A stretch of DNA of 64,000 bases. Source: VXOI01 sp965197575 (GTDB taxonomy: Bacteria > Chloroflexota > Dehalococcoidia > Lucifugimonadales > UBA3495). The notes below the pieces were generated by a model that was given only the letters and a program-made list of their open reading frames with translations, did no database searches and was not told the DNA's origin. How positions within the stretch are numbered: the first letter of the stretch is position 1; every line of letters starts with the position of its first letter. Positions 39,160 to 52,225 of the stretch are shown here, piece by piece. Both the position numbers and the translations under genes were made by a program. The stretch is from assembly GCA_965197575.1 (NCBI GenBank), contig OZ240214.1, positions 124,001 through 188,000 on the forward strand. Reading direction: 5' to 3'.

Positions 39160-40329
39160 ATGACCGTCCCCTACAAGATGAAATTCGGCGTTTTTATGGC
39201 CCCGTTCCACCGGGTCGGCGAGAATCCGACCTTGGCCTTGGAACGCGACCTTGAGCTCATCCAATGGCTGGATACCCTGGGATTCGACGAAGCCTACATC
39301 GGCGAGCACCACAGCGCCGGGTGGGAGACCATCTCCTCGCCCGAGGTGTTCATGGCCACCGCCGCCGAGCGCACCCGGAACATCAAGCTGGGTTCGGGCG
39401 TGGTTAGCCTGCCCTATCACCATCCCTACATGGTGGCCAACCGGTTCGTGCAGCTCGACCACTTGACCCGTGGCAGGGTCATCCTGGGCGTCGGGCCGGG
39501 CGCGCTGGCCTCCGACGCTCTGATGCTGGGCATAAAGCCGGAAAACCAGCGGGCGATGATGGACGAGTCGCTGGGCGTCATCATGCGGCTGATGACCGAG
39601 CCCGAGCCCATCACCTACAAGAGCGACTGGTTCGAGTTGAACGAGGCCGTCATCCAGCTGCGACCCTTCCAGACCCCCCACGTGCCGGTGGCCGTGGCCT
39701 CGGTGGAGTCCCCAGCCGGGGTTACGGTGGCCGGGAAATACGGCGCGTCGGTGCTCTCCCTCAGCGTGCCCCGCGACACCATCCGCCGCACGTCTCTGAT
39801 GGAGCTTTGGGACATCTGCGAGGAAACGGCCGCCGAGCACGGCAAGACGGTCCGCCGGGAAGACTGGGGCATCGTCATGGGGATGCACCTGGCCGACAGC
39901 AAGAAGCAGGCATTAGAGGACATTCGCGAGGGCAGCGCCCGGGTGGTCACCGAATACTTTGCGGCGACCCTGGGGAACCCGGCGCCCCCCGTTCCCCGCG
40001 ACCAGATCGTCGATCACATGGTCAACAACAACCAGTGGATCGTGGGCACGCCGGACGACGCCATCGCCGGCATCGAGCGGCTTCAGGAGATCAGCGGCGG
40101 TTTCGGCAAGTTTATGATCCGGGTGGAAGACTGGGCCCCGCGCGACAAGATCCACCGCAGCTATGAACTTCTGGCCCGCTACGTGATGCCGCACTTCCAA
40201 GGCTCGCTGGTCGGTATCCAGACCTCCCAGAAGTGGGCCGCCGAGCGTATAGAGGTATTGCAGGCCAACCGTGTCGCCGGATTGCAGGCCGCCACCGACG
40301 CCTTCGACGCCAGCCGCAGCCGGAACTAA
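39160..40329 (+). CDS. LLM-class flavin-dependent oxidoreductase (luciferase-like)
   Basis: A 389-residue bacterial-luciferase-like TIM barrel using reduced flavin (FMN or F420). Seen: MKFGVFMAPFHRVGENPTLALERDLELIQWLDTLGFDEAYIGEHHSAGWE, with the family's GEHH, IKLGSGVVSLPYHHPYMVANRFVQLDHLTRGRVILGVGPGA, the phosphate-binding loop, and a later GTPDDAIAGIERLQEISGGFGKFMI. Such enzymes oxygenate hydrophobic substrates; paralogues are characteristically many in SAR202-type Chloroflexota. GCGGAGGAATGACTT carries the Shine-Dalgarno. It lies alone upstream of a toxin-antitoxin pair. Confidence 0.85.
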   Translation: MTVPYKMKFGVFMAPFHRVGENPTLALERDLELIQWLDTLGFDEAYIGEHHSAGWETISSPEVFMATAAERTRNIKLGSGVVSLPYHHPYMVANRFVQLDHLTRGRVILGVGPGALASDALMLGIKPENQRAMMDESLGVIMRLMTEPEPITYKSDWFELNEAVIQLRPFQTPHVPVAVASVESPAGVTVAGKYGASVLSLSVPRDTIRRTSLMELWDICEETAAEHGKTVRREDWGIVMGMHLADSKKQALEDIREGSARVVTEYFAATLGNPAPPVPRDQIVDHMVNNNQWIVGTPDDAIAGIERLQEISGGFGKFMIRVEDWAPRDKIHRSYELLARYVMPHFQGSLVGIQTSQKWAAERIEVLQANRVAGLQAATDAFDASRSRN

Positions 40330-40333
40330 CGCC

Positions 40334-40621
40334 ATGGATTCAAAATACCTTTCGCACGAAGTCAACAGGGAAAACCTGCACTGGCTGGTCGACCGCCTCC
40401 CGGACTGCGAGATAGAGGTGACCTATTGGGTCGTGCTCGCCCACCTGAAAAAGCACGAGCCGCTGATCTGGACGCTGATGACCGCACCCTACGAGGACGA
40501 GGACGATGGGGAAGAGTCCGAGGAGGAACGCCTCGCCACTGAAGAGGCTGTGGAAGACATGCGGGCCGGAAGGTGGTCCACTTTGGAGGAGGTAAAACAG
40601 CGGCTCGGCATTCCTAAATGA
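40334..40621 (+). CDS. RelE-module antitoxin
   Basis: A 95-residue acidic protein whose stop overlaps the toxin's start (ATGA). The C-terminal part has AVEDMRAGRWSTLEEVKQRLGIPK, the tail of many RelB/ParD-type antitoxins. The N-terminal part (YLSHEVNRENLHWLVDRLPDCEIEVTYWVVLAHLKKHE) is different from known DNA-binding folds and may hold the repressor function. Four bases after the LLM gene, it starts with the ATG at 40334. The antitoxin call rests mainly on the neighbour. Confidence 0.7.
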   Translation: MDSKYLSHEVNRENLHWLVDRLPDCEIEVTYWVVLAHLKKHEPLIWTLMTAPYEDEDDGEESEEERLATEEAVEDMRAGRWSTLEEVKQRLGIPK

Positions 40622-40878
40622 TATGGAATGTCCGCATAGCCCGCCGTGCTGACCGAGATCTCGCAAACCTGGACCCGTCTGTTTACATCCGTGTAGTGGA
40701 AGCAATCGACCGATTGGCCGAGAAGAATCAAGGAGACCTGATCAAGTTACGCGGTATGACAAACACATGGCGGTTGCGAGTTGGGGATTGGCGGGTGAGG
40801 TTGAGGTTCTACAACGAAGAGGGCTTCTTCGAAGTTTTAAGAGTCCAGCACCGCCGAGAGGCCTATAGGCAGGTGTGA
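40618..40878 (+). CDS. RelE/ParE-superfamily toxin
   Basis: An 86-residue RelE-like protein. Seen: WNVRIARRADRDLANLDPSVYIRVVEAIDRLAEKNQGDLIKLRGMTNTWRLRVGDWRVRLRFYNEEGFFEVLRVQHRREAYR. This is the RelE family pattern, with the basic R-x-R-x-G-D-W-R-V-R-F strand near residue 55-64 that in RelE cleaves mRNA in the ribosome, and a terminal RREAYR motif. A strong hairpin terminator follows. As a single module in an accessory region it may be an addiction element. Confidence 0.82.
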   Translation: MIWNVRIARRADRDLANLDPSVYIRVVEAIDRLAEKNQGDLIKLRGMTNTWRLRVGDWRVRLRFYNEEGFFEVLRVQHRREAYRQV

Positions 40879-40896
40879 CAACGCGGTGGCTGTATA

Positions 40897-40926
40897 GGAC
40901 AGGCCCGGCGTTTGCCGGGCCTGTCC
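40897..40926. terminator. Perfect 13-bp hairpin between RelE and the TRAP gene
   Basis: GGACAGGCCCGGC (40897-40909) and its exact reverse complement (40914-40926) enclose GTTT. It lies between convergent genes and can act in both directions, although only short T-runs flank it. Confidence 0.7.
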
Positions 40927-40951
40927 TGCGTTGGGTGTTGCGGGTATGGCA

Positions 40952-42367
40952 TTAGCGTTGGGTTTTGGTGTCGCTTCCCCCGTCTGTCAGCGTGGCGGTA
41001 CCGTCGGGGTGGATCATCACCCCGGCGATGGGACCGAATTTCTCGTTGAACAGCGTCACTTCACCGGTGTCGTAGCCGCCTACCCGGTTGACCCAGTTGG
41101 GGATCATGTCGCCCAGGACGATTTCGTTCAGGATAAACTCTCGCATCTCGTCGTCCCAGGGGATATGCTCCATCCCTTCGTCAATGTTCTTCTGCAGGCC
41201 GGTGGCGTTCCATACGGGCGCCATCCGCAACTCTTCCAGCTCGGTCCTGGCGCCTTCTTCCAACAGAATCTGCTGGAAGTCGGTCGGTAGGGCATCCCAA
41301 GCGTCGGGGTTGAAGATGAGCAGGTCGGCCGGCATGGATATCGCCGGGCCGACGATGTAATCGGCAACCTCGTACCAGCGTTGGCCGTGACCCGCGCTGC
41401 CGCCGGTCATGCCCGCGCCCAGGATGCCGCGCTCGAGGGCGGTGTAGACTTCGGCGAAGGCCACGAACTGGGCGTCGCCACCGAGGCCGTTGATCAGGTC
41501 GGAAAGGGTGGTGCCGTGGCTGCGGGTCTTGATGCCCTCGTAGTCCTGGAGGGAGTTCAGCGGCTTGCGGCTGAAGAACCACTGGTCGTTGCCCGCGTAC
41601 CAGTTATGGCTGACCACCGTGCCGCCGCCGGTAGCTTCTTCGATGTACCCGTCAAGGTCGTGGATCACTGCGGTTACCGCTTCGAAGTCGGTCTCCCGGT
41701 CCTGGAATAGTCCCCAGAAGTAGTACATGTCTAGCACCGGCAGGTCGCCGCCGACGTAGGCCCCGGTTATCTCGGAGAACCCCAGGGTGCCGTTGGCCAC
41801 CAGGGTCACGGTGTCCGGGCCGGCGATGCCCAACTCAGGGTAGCCTACGGTCTGTATTTCCAACTGACCGTTGGTGCACTCAAGCACGTTGGGCACAAAG
41901 AAGGACTCCTTGGCCTTGCAGGGGAACAAAGCGCGGTTGATACAGGCGTACTGTATCTTGATGCTCTCGCCCTGGGTTACCAGCGCGGTGGGGTTCTCGA
42001 AGTTGGCCCGCTCCAGCAGGAACTTGTAGTAGTCGGACTCGTAGATTCACCTGCTTTCCTCAAGCAGGTCCAGCGGGATCATGCCTTCCGCTCCAAGTCC
42101 CAGGTCTAGGTCCCTGGTTGGGCCGACCAACTGGGAGAGGTCGCCGATGAATATGGAGCCCGGCCCGCCAGCCACGGATACTGCGTATTTGGCCAGCGCA
42201 TCTTCCCCGGAGACCTTCCCGCCGCCGGATGCGGGCGCCTGCTGGGCCGGAGCCTGGCCTGCGGAGGATTAGCGGGCGCTGCTGGGGGCCTCATCTTCTC
42301 CGCCGCCACAGGCCACAACCCCCAGGAGCAAAAGTGCGATAAGACCCGTTACGATGATTCTTAGCAT
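40952..42367 (-). pseudogene. TRAP transporter substrate-binding lipoprotein (DctP family) with two in-frame stops
   Basis: One continuous frame from ATG 42367 to 40952 encodes a 471-residue DctP-type binding protein: lipobox LLLGVVACGGG (Cys20), KVSGEDALAKYAVSVAGGPGSIFIGDLSQLVGP, YESDYYKFLLERANFENPTALVTQGESIKIQYAC, GGGTVVSHNWYAG and the long C-terminal helical region with WYEVADYIVGPAI. Two stops interrupt it: TAA at codon 33 (42271-42269) and TGA at codon 107 (42049-42047). Nothing else is frameshifted. AGGAGGT precedes the ATG. No membrane TRAP partner (DctQ/M) is in the window. It is a pseudogene, unless the stops are sequence errors; residue 107 is likely Trp in relatives. Confidence 0.75.
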
Positions 42368-42678
42368 TGGGGACCTCCTGTATATCCCAGAATGTGGGTT
42401 TAATCGAGGAGTCCGGAAATGCCTTGGGTCTTTGGCTTAGATATGCCTCCTTTACATTGATATGCCATTCTGATTAACACATAATACGTCGTAAATACCT
42501 GAATATATTATTGATTACATACTATTTAACGTAATAGTTATTTGCGAAGCGTATATCATACTCCAAGTGGCGTGGCCACAATGCGCCGGGCGGTGTGGCC
42601 GGCGGCTGTGTTTTCGTCGGGCAAATGCTATAAACTGGTTCCAATGGGTGTCTAACTGAGACAAGTGGTGCTGGAACC
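42368..42678. promoter_or_regulatory. AT-rich intergenic region with pyk and TRAP promoters
   Basis: The 311-base gap between divergent genes is the most AT-rich part near here (42470-42560). For pyk, TGC-TATAAA at 42626-42634 is an extended -10 about 45 bases before the ATG. For the TRAP gene no clear box is seen. Confidence 0.45.
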
Positions 42679-44124
42679 ATGCGAAAGACCAAGATAATCG
42701 TCACGATAGGCCCCTCTTCACGGGATGAGGAAACCCTGGACCGGCTGATCGCCGACGGAATGGACTGCGCCCGGCTGAATTTCTCCCACGGAACCCACGA
42801 AGAACACGCCGAGGTAATCGCCACCATCCGGAGGCTTTCCCGCAAGCACGGGCGGCCGGTGGCGGTGTTGCAAGACTTGGGCGGCATCAAGCTGCGGTTG
42901 GGCCAACTCGACGAACCAGTGCAGCTAACGGTGGGCGACGAAGTGGCTTTCTCGACCGATCTTGCGTCTGCCGACCCAAGCGTGTTGCCCTTTCCCCAAC
43001 CCAGCGTCATGCGAAATCTGCGAGTGGGCAACAGCGTTTTCATCGCCGACGGCAGCATCCGGTTGGAAGTCACCGAGACCGCGCCTTCCAAGGTGTTCGC
43101 GCGGGTGCAAACGTCCGGCGTGGTCTCTTCCTACAAGGGCGTGAATCTGCCGGGGACGTTCATCGACGACCCCGTTTTTACCGGGAAGGACAAGGCCGAC
43201 CTCAAGTTCGGCGTAGAGCAGGAGGTCGACTGGGTCGCCGTTTCCTTCGTGCGCACGGCCGAAGACATCCTCTACGCCCGCGAGCACCTGAACGCCGCCG
43301 GCAGCAAGGCGCTGCTGATGGCCAAGCTGGAACGGGGCGAGGGAATCGACAACATCGACTCCATACTGCCCGAGGTGGACGCTGTAATGGTGGCCCGCGG
43401 CGACCTGGGCGTCGAAATCCCGATGGAGCGGGTGCCCAGGGTCCAGAAAGAAATCGTGGCCAAGGCCAACCTGGCCGGCAAAATCGGCGTGATCGCCACC
43501 CAGATTCTTCGCTCGATGGTGGTCTCGCCCACCCCGACCAGGGCCGAGATTTCCGACATTCATACGGCGGTCCTAGACGGCGGCGACGCTATCCTGCTCT
43601 CCGACGAGACGGCGATGGGCAACTACCCGGTGGAGGCCCTGCGGGTCGCGGTGGCCACCATCAACGAGTCCGAGCAGATTTACCCGTTCTACAAGGACCT
43701 GGGCTCCCACGACCGCACCCAAGCCATCACGGGCGCGGCTTCGCGGCTGGTCTACACCCTCGACGCCAAGCCCATCGTGATGACCAGCACGGGCCGGGCC
43801 GCGTTGGAGCTATCCCGCTACCGGCCCGCCAGCGACATCCTGGCCTTTTCCCACGACGCGGCCGTGCTAAGGAAACTGTGCCTCGGCTGGGGAATCTATC
43901 CCGCCGGCGTGATCACGCCCGAGCAGGACGTGGCCCAACTGGTCTTTTCCGTAATCCAGGCGGCATTGGACGGCGGAAACGTCACCGAGGACGACGTGGT
44001 GACCATCGTCCACGGCTTCCTCCCCGGCGTGTCGGGCAACACCAACGCGGTGCAAGTGCTGTCCATGCGCGAATACCTGGAGCACGTGGGACGCGATAAG
44101 ACGGAGGAGCGGGTAACGGCGTGA
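42679..44124 (+). CDS. pyk: Pyruvate kinase
   Basis: A 481-residue pyruvate kinase, converting phosphoenolpyruvate and ADP to pyruvate and ATP. Seen: RKTKIIVTIGPSSRDEETLDRLIADGMDCARLNFSHG, the barrel, the lysine signature LMAKLERGEGIDNIDSIL, DAVMVARGDLGVEIPMERVP, TAVLDGGDAILLSDETAMGNYPVEALR, and a C-terminal domain ending with VHGFLPGVSGNTNAVQVLSM. Two usual motifs differ: GPKIRLG is GGIKLRLG, and LSGETA is LSDETA, so allosteric and metal details may vary. The product ends 30 bases before the convergent gltD. Confidence 0.9.
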   Translation: MRKTKIIVTIGPSSRDEETLDRLIADGMDCARLNFSHGTHEEHAEVIATIRRLSRKHGRPVAVLQDLGGIKLRLGQLDEPVQLTVGDEVAFSTDLASADPSVLPFPQPSVMRNLRVGNSVFIADGSIRLEVTETAPSKVFARVQTSGVVSSYKGVNLPGTFIDDPVFTGKDKADLKFGVEQEVDWVAVSFVRTAEDILYAREHLNAAGSKALLMAKLERGEGIDNIDSILPEVDAVMVARGDLGVEIPMERVPRVQKEIVAKANLAGKIGVIATQILRSMVVSPTPTRAEISDIHTAVLDGGDAILLSDETAMGNYPVEALRVAVATINESEQIYPFYKDLGSHDRTQAITGAASRLVYTLDAKPIVMTSTGRAALELSRYRPASDILAFSHDAAVLRKLCLGWGIYPAGVITPEQDVAQLVFSVIQAALDGGNVTEDDVVTIVHGFLPGVSGNTNAVQVLSMREYLEHVGRDKTEERVTA

Positions 44125-44154
44125 CTGAGGCCGCGCCGCGAAACGCGCGAGCGC

Positions 44155-45604
44155 CTATAAGGCCGTCAGGGAGCGGGGGAGGTTGGTTTCGCTCATCAGG
44201 TAGAGGTCGATGCCGCGGGCCGTTTCCCGGCCTTCGGCTATGGCCCAAACTACCAACGACTGGCCCCGGGCGGCGTCACCGGCGGCGAAAACTCCGGGAA
44301 TGCTGCTCATCCGGTCGTCGTCTATCTTGATGTTGCCCCGCTGGTCTAGCTCCACGCCCAACTGGGTCAACATTCCCTCGTGTTCCGGGTGCAAGAAGCC
44401 CATCGCCAGCAACACTAGGTCGACGTCGACCTCGAACTCGCTGTCCGGCACTTCAGTCATCGCCGGGCGGTCGCCGTTAGCAGGCTGGCTCCACTCCACC
44501 CGCACCGCGTGCAGCCGCTCCAGCTTGCCGTTGCTGCCGGAGAACGACTTGGTGAGGATGCCGTAGTCGCGGACACCGCCTTCTTCATGGGCGGCCGAGG
44601 AGCGCAGAATCGTTGGCCACTGGGGCCAAGGGTTGCTCTCTACCCGCTGCTCCGGGGGCTCGGCCAGCAGCTCGTACTGGTACACGATTTCCGCGCCCTG
44701 CCGGTGGGCGGTGCCGAGGCAGTCGGCGCCAGTGTCGCCCCCGCCCAGGATAACCACGCGCTTCCCCTCGGCCGATATGCGCTCCGTGTCGGCGACTTCC
44801 TCGCCCGAATTCAGCTTGTTCTGCTGGGTGAGGTACTCCATCGCGAAGTGGACACCGTCCAACTCGCGTCCCGGTACAGGCAGGTCACGGGGGTCAGTGG
44901 AACCGACGGTGAGGCAAACGGCGTCGAACTCGCTGAGCAACCGGTCCACCGGGAAGTTGACGCCGACGTTCACGCCGGTCTCAAAGGTCACGCCTTCCTC
45001 GGCCATGATGTCGAGGCGGCGTTTCAACACCCCCTTGTCGAGCTTGAAATCGGGGATGCCCAACGCTAGCAGACCGCCGATGTAGTCGGCCCGCTCGAAC
45101 ACCGTCACCGTATGCCCGGCCCGGTTGAGCTGCTGGGCGGCGGCCAAACCAGAGGGACCGGAGCCGACCACGGCCACGCTCTTGCCGGTGCGCCAGGCCG
45201 GCGGTTCTGCCTTGATCCAGCCCTCTTCGAAGCCCCGGTCGGCGATCTCTTTCTCGATGTATTCGATGGTCACCGGATCGGAGTTGATGCTGAGGACGCA
45301 ACTGGCCTCGCAGGGGGCGGGGCAGATGCGGCCGGTAAACTCCGGGAAGTTGTTGGTGGAAAGCAGGGTGCGGAGCGCCCGCTCCCAATCTCCGAGGTAG
45401 ACGAAGTGGTTGAACTCTGGGATCACGTTCCCCAAGGGGCAGCCGGTATGGCAGAAGGGCACGGCGCAATCCATGCAGCGCCCTCCCTGCTCCCGGCTCG
45501 CCGCCTCCGGCCAGCGCTGGTACAGCTCGCTGTAATCTCCGACACGCTCGACGACCGGGCGCCGCTCCGGAGGCTGGCGTTCGGCCCGCATAAATCCGAC
45601 GGGG

Positions 45605-45612
<8 letters not shown>
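44155..45612 (-). CDS. gltD: Glutamate synthase small subunit
   Basis: A 485-residue GltD. Seen: GGRCMDCAVPFCHTGCPLGNVIPEFN and GRICPAPCEASCVLSIN (cysteines for two 4Fe-4S clusters), then two dinucleotide folds, SVAVVGSGPSGLAAAQQL (FAD) and VVILGGGDTGADCLGTAHRQ (NADPH), and PGVFAAGDAARGQSLVVWAIAEGR at the end. It passes electrons from NADPH to the large subunit. Its start overlaps gltB's stop by eight bases, so the two are translationally coupled. Confidence 0.93.
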
Positions 45613-50167
<4,555 letters not shown>

Positions 50168-50236
50168 ATCTTCAGATACCTGTCAGAGAAACTTGAGCAC
50201 CGGGATATTCCGCCCAAGCCGTCGACCGCAGAAAAT

Positions 50237-50275
50237 AGAAAGCAGCCGGGAGGCAGGAGCCTTCCCAGCCGGGAC
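50237..50275 (-). promoter_or_regulatory. Leader hairpin upstream of gltB
   Basis: Read on the minus strand, the leader contains GGCTGGGAAGGC-TCCT-GCCTCCCGGC, an imperfect hairpin followed by TTTCTATTTTC, near the predicted transcript start. It could be an attenuator or a metabolite sensor, but I match it to no known riboswitch. Confidence 0.4.
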
Positions 50276-50291
50276 GCGGCCTGATTTGTGT

Positions 50292-50319
50292 AATATATCA
50301 CAATATTCGGTCGATACAA
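50292..50319 (-). promoter_or_regulatory. Promoter for gltB
   Basis: Minus strand TTGTAT (50319-50314), 16 bases, then TATATT (50297-50292) with TGA just before it (extended -10). The start is about 50285, giving a leader of about 118 bases. Confidence 0.6.
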
Positions 50320-50415
50320 GGCCCCGCCCAAGCTGTTGGCAGGTTTGGCGGATGGCAACAGGGGCGAGCATCATGGCCCGCCCCTGTCAGGTTGGCTGAC
50401 GCCTTGTACCGGAGG

Positions 50416-51609
50416 TCAACCCTGCGGCGGCGGCATCATGTCCATCACGGGGAGCAATTGGCCGAGAAGCATCTCCATCATAGATGCGTCGATAGTAATA
50501 CTGAAGGTAACGGCAGTACCGGACTGACTAACGCCGATGCCATCGATCAACTCCTTCGACTCGGGGGTGGAAGCCATCGTGCCGAGCATGGCCACCATGC
50601 CTTCGGAGTATTCCTTGGCCGCCGCCGCCGCCGTATCGTCCTGGAAAATCTGATTCCCCTCGATTTCCAGGGCGTCATCGCGGAGCAGCAGCTTCATCGT
50701 CGACACCGGGGCGGCCATTGCGCCCAGGTTGAAGCCAGCCAACAGGCCCAACTGGGGCATGGCGTCCTCGCCGCCCGCCGCTGGCATCTCCAATAGCTCC
50801 GGCGGCAGGGCTACAGCAATGCCAATATCCCGGTCTCCCAAGGCATCGAAGGCCCTCTTCATTTCGCCTGACACGGGCAGGATGACTTCGTCCTGAACAT
50901 CGAGCATCGCCTTGACGCCAGACGTCGTGCCAATGAGGAGCACATCGGAGCCGATAAATGCCATCGACAATGTGCCGCCAGCCTCGTCCAACGAGGTGTA
51001 CAAGTTGTAGCCCCGGTATACGTCGATTTCGAATTCCATGTCCGGTTCGCTCCTGAAGCTGAAGACGACCCCCGCCTCGTCGAACTCGCCGTGCAGGGCA
51101 GCGCCGACCCGGGGCTCATCCATGCCCATTGCCGGGTCTGCTCCCATTCCCATGCCGGCCATGCCCATCGTTAGCAGCACGTCCAGGTCGATGAATGCTT
51201 CGACGTAGGGGACGGAGCCAAGGTCGATACCGGTATCGACCTCGAACTGTTCCGCGATGCCCATGCCGGATTCAGACCCACCGAGCATCATGTCGAAAAC
51301 CGGCATCAACAAAGGTGAAGCGAGAATCGTGGCGGGCCTGCCGTCAACGATCAGAGTCGACCCCTCCGGCAGGAACGACCGGCCCATGCTCATGCCGGTA
51401 TCGGCTGTGGGTTCAGGGGTAGCGGTGGGCACCGGCGTGGCCGTGGGCCGCGGGGTAGGCGTGGGCACTGGTGTGGCCGTGGGCCGCGGGGTAGGCGTGG
51501 GGACGGCTGTGGGGATAGGCGTCGGGTCTCCGCAAGCCAAGGTTGCCAAGACGGCCAGGGACGCGACGGCCACGGCAAGTTTCGGCGCTAAGGAATGAAA
51601 GAGGTTCAT
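50416..51609 (-). CDS. Secreted lipoprotein with Pro/Thr-rich linker, DUF3352-like
   Basis: A 397-residue lipoprotein: a signal ending LATLAC (Cys about residue 26), a linker of PTPTPRPTATPVP repeats (residues 29-66), then a large domain beginning MGRSFLPEGSTLIVDGRPATILASPLLMPVFDMMLG. Regions such as VPYVEAFIDLDVLLT, FRSEPDMEFEIDVYRGYNLYTSL and VSQSGTAVTFSITID resemble DUF3352-type outer-surface proteins, though I am not certain. The linker would extend the domain from the membrane. CGGAG lies before the ATG. It is methionine-rich in places (MGMAGMGMGADPAMGMDEP). No neighbour reveals a task. Confidence 0.6.
   Translation of the reverse strand: MNLFHSLAPKLAVAVASLAVLATLACGDPTPIPTAVPTPTPRPTATPVPTPTPRPTATPVPTATPEPTADTGMSMGRSFLPEGSTLIVDGRPATILASPLLMPVFDMMLGGSESGMGIAEQFEVDTGIDLGSVPYVEAFIDLDVLLTMGMAGMGMGADPAMGMDEPRVGAALHGEFDEAGVVFSFRSEPDMEFEIDVYRGYNLYTSLDEAGGTLSMAFIGSDVLLIGTTSGVKAMLDVQDEVILPVSGEMKRAFDALGDRDIGIAVALPPELLEMPAAGGEDAMPQLGLLAGFNLGAMAAPVSTMKLLLRDDALEIEGNQIFQDDTAAAAAKEYSEGMVAMLGTMASTPESKELIDGIGVSQSGTAVTFSITIDASMMEMLLGQLLPVMDMMPPPQG
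51427..51498 (-). repeat. 36-bp tandem repeat in the lipoprotein linker
   Basis: Two nearly identical 36-base units, 51427-51462 and 51463-51498, encode 12-residue PTPTPRPTATPV-type blocks; a third, worn unit follows. Slippage may change linker length. Confidence 0.7.
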
Positions 51610-51762
51610 ACAAGCTCCGTTGCAAGATTGGGCCAGTCATTATTGTACTATATGCCCCAGCACGTTATGTCCGGTCATTCGTCACGGATTCGGACATGAT
51701 TGCGTCCTGACCCCGGGCGGCCTCCCCGGACGGAACGCGCCGCTGGCCAAGGGCCGCCGCAA

Positions 51763-51791
51763 TTGACCACCACCGGCGGCGGGCCTATACT
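51763..51791 (+). promoter_or_regulatory. Promoter for rsfS
   Basis: TTGACC at 51763-51768 and TATACT at 51786-51791 are 17 bases apart, with a predicted start near 51798. The leader then carries a perfect palindrome. Confidence 0.75.
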
Positions 51792-51833
51792 CGCCAACAA
51801 CCTCCAGAGACCTGACAACCGGCTTCAAGAGAC

Positions 51834-51849
51834 TGGCGGTGCACCGCCA
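51834..51849. promoter_or_regulatory. Perfect 16-bp palindrome in the rsfS leader
   Basis: TGGCGGTGCACCGCCA lies about 36 bases downstream of the predicted transcript start. It can be an operator for a dimeric protein or, as RNA, a compact stem. The Shine-Dalgarno GGAGGA is eight bases on. Confidence 0.5.
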
Positions 51850-51868
51850 AATGTGCGGAGGAACACTC

Positions 51869-52213
51869 CTGGAACCGCTGGAAGTGGCGCAGTTCATTGT
51901 AGACGTTGCTTCGGACAAGCTGGCCGACGACATCGTGTTGCTCGACCTGCGGGGGCTGGCGCCCTTCGCCGATTACTTCGTCATCATGTCGGCGGAGTCG
52001 TCACGGCAGATAGAGGCGCTGGAAGAAGACCTGACCCAGACCCTCAAGGAAGCCGGCGTCCCGCGCCATCGGCGGGAAGGGACGGCGGGGTCGGGTTGGG
52101 TGCTCCTGGACTTCAGCGACGTCATCGCCCACGTCTTCTCGCCGGAAGAGCGGGAGTTCTACGACCTGGAACGGCTGTGGGGACGCGCCCCCCAGGTAGT
52201 GCGCGTCCTCTGA
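51869..52213 (+). CDS. rsfS: Ribosomal silencing factor RsfS
   Basis: A 114-residue RsfS, which binds L14 and blocks subunit joining when nutrients are short. Seen: LEPLEVAQFIVDVASDKLADDIVLLDLRGLAPFADYFVIMSAESSRQIEAL, EGTAGSGWVLLDFSDVIAHVFSPEEREFYDLERLW. The start is chosen as CTG at 51869 because GGAGGA sits six bases upstream and relatives begin MExLE at this point. A longer form from ATG 51851 (MCGGTL...) or GTG 51839 is also possible, but then the Shine-Dalgarno would be inside the gene. It converges on ndk. Confidence 0.85.
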   Translation: MEPLEVAQFIVDVASDKLADDIVLLDLRGLAPFADYFVIMSAESSRQIEALEEDLTQTLKEAGVPRHRREGTAGSGWVLLDFSDVIAHVFSPEEREFYDLERLWGRAPQVVRVL

Positions 52214-52225
52214 CCGCCACGCCGG

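Noticed and set aside
42047..42049. Recoding of TGA (Trp or selenocysteine) in the TRAP gene
   Set aside because: The same gene also has a TAA stop, no SECIS-like structure was evident, and TGA ends many intact genes here.
51427..51498. CRISPR or VNTR of regulatory kind
   Set aside because: The two 36-bp units are in frame and encode a Pro/Thr linker of a lipoprotein.
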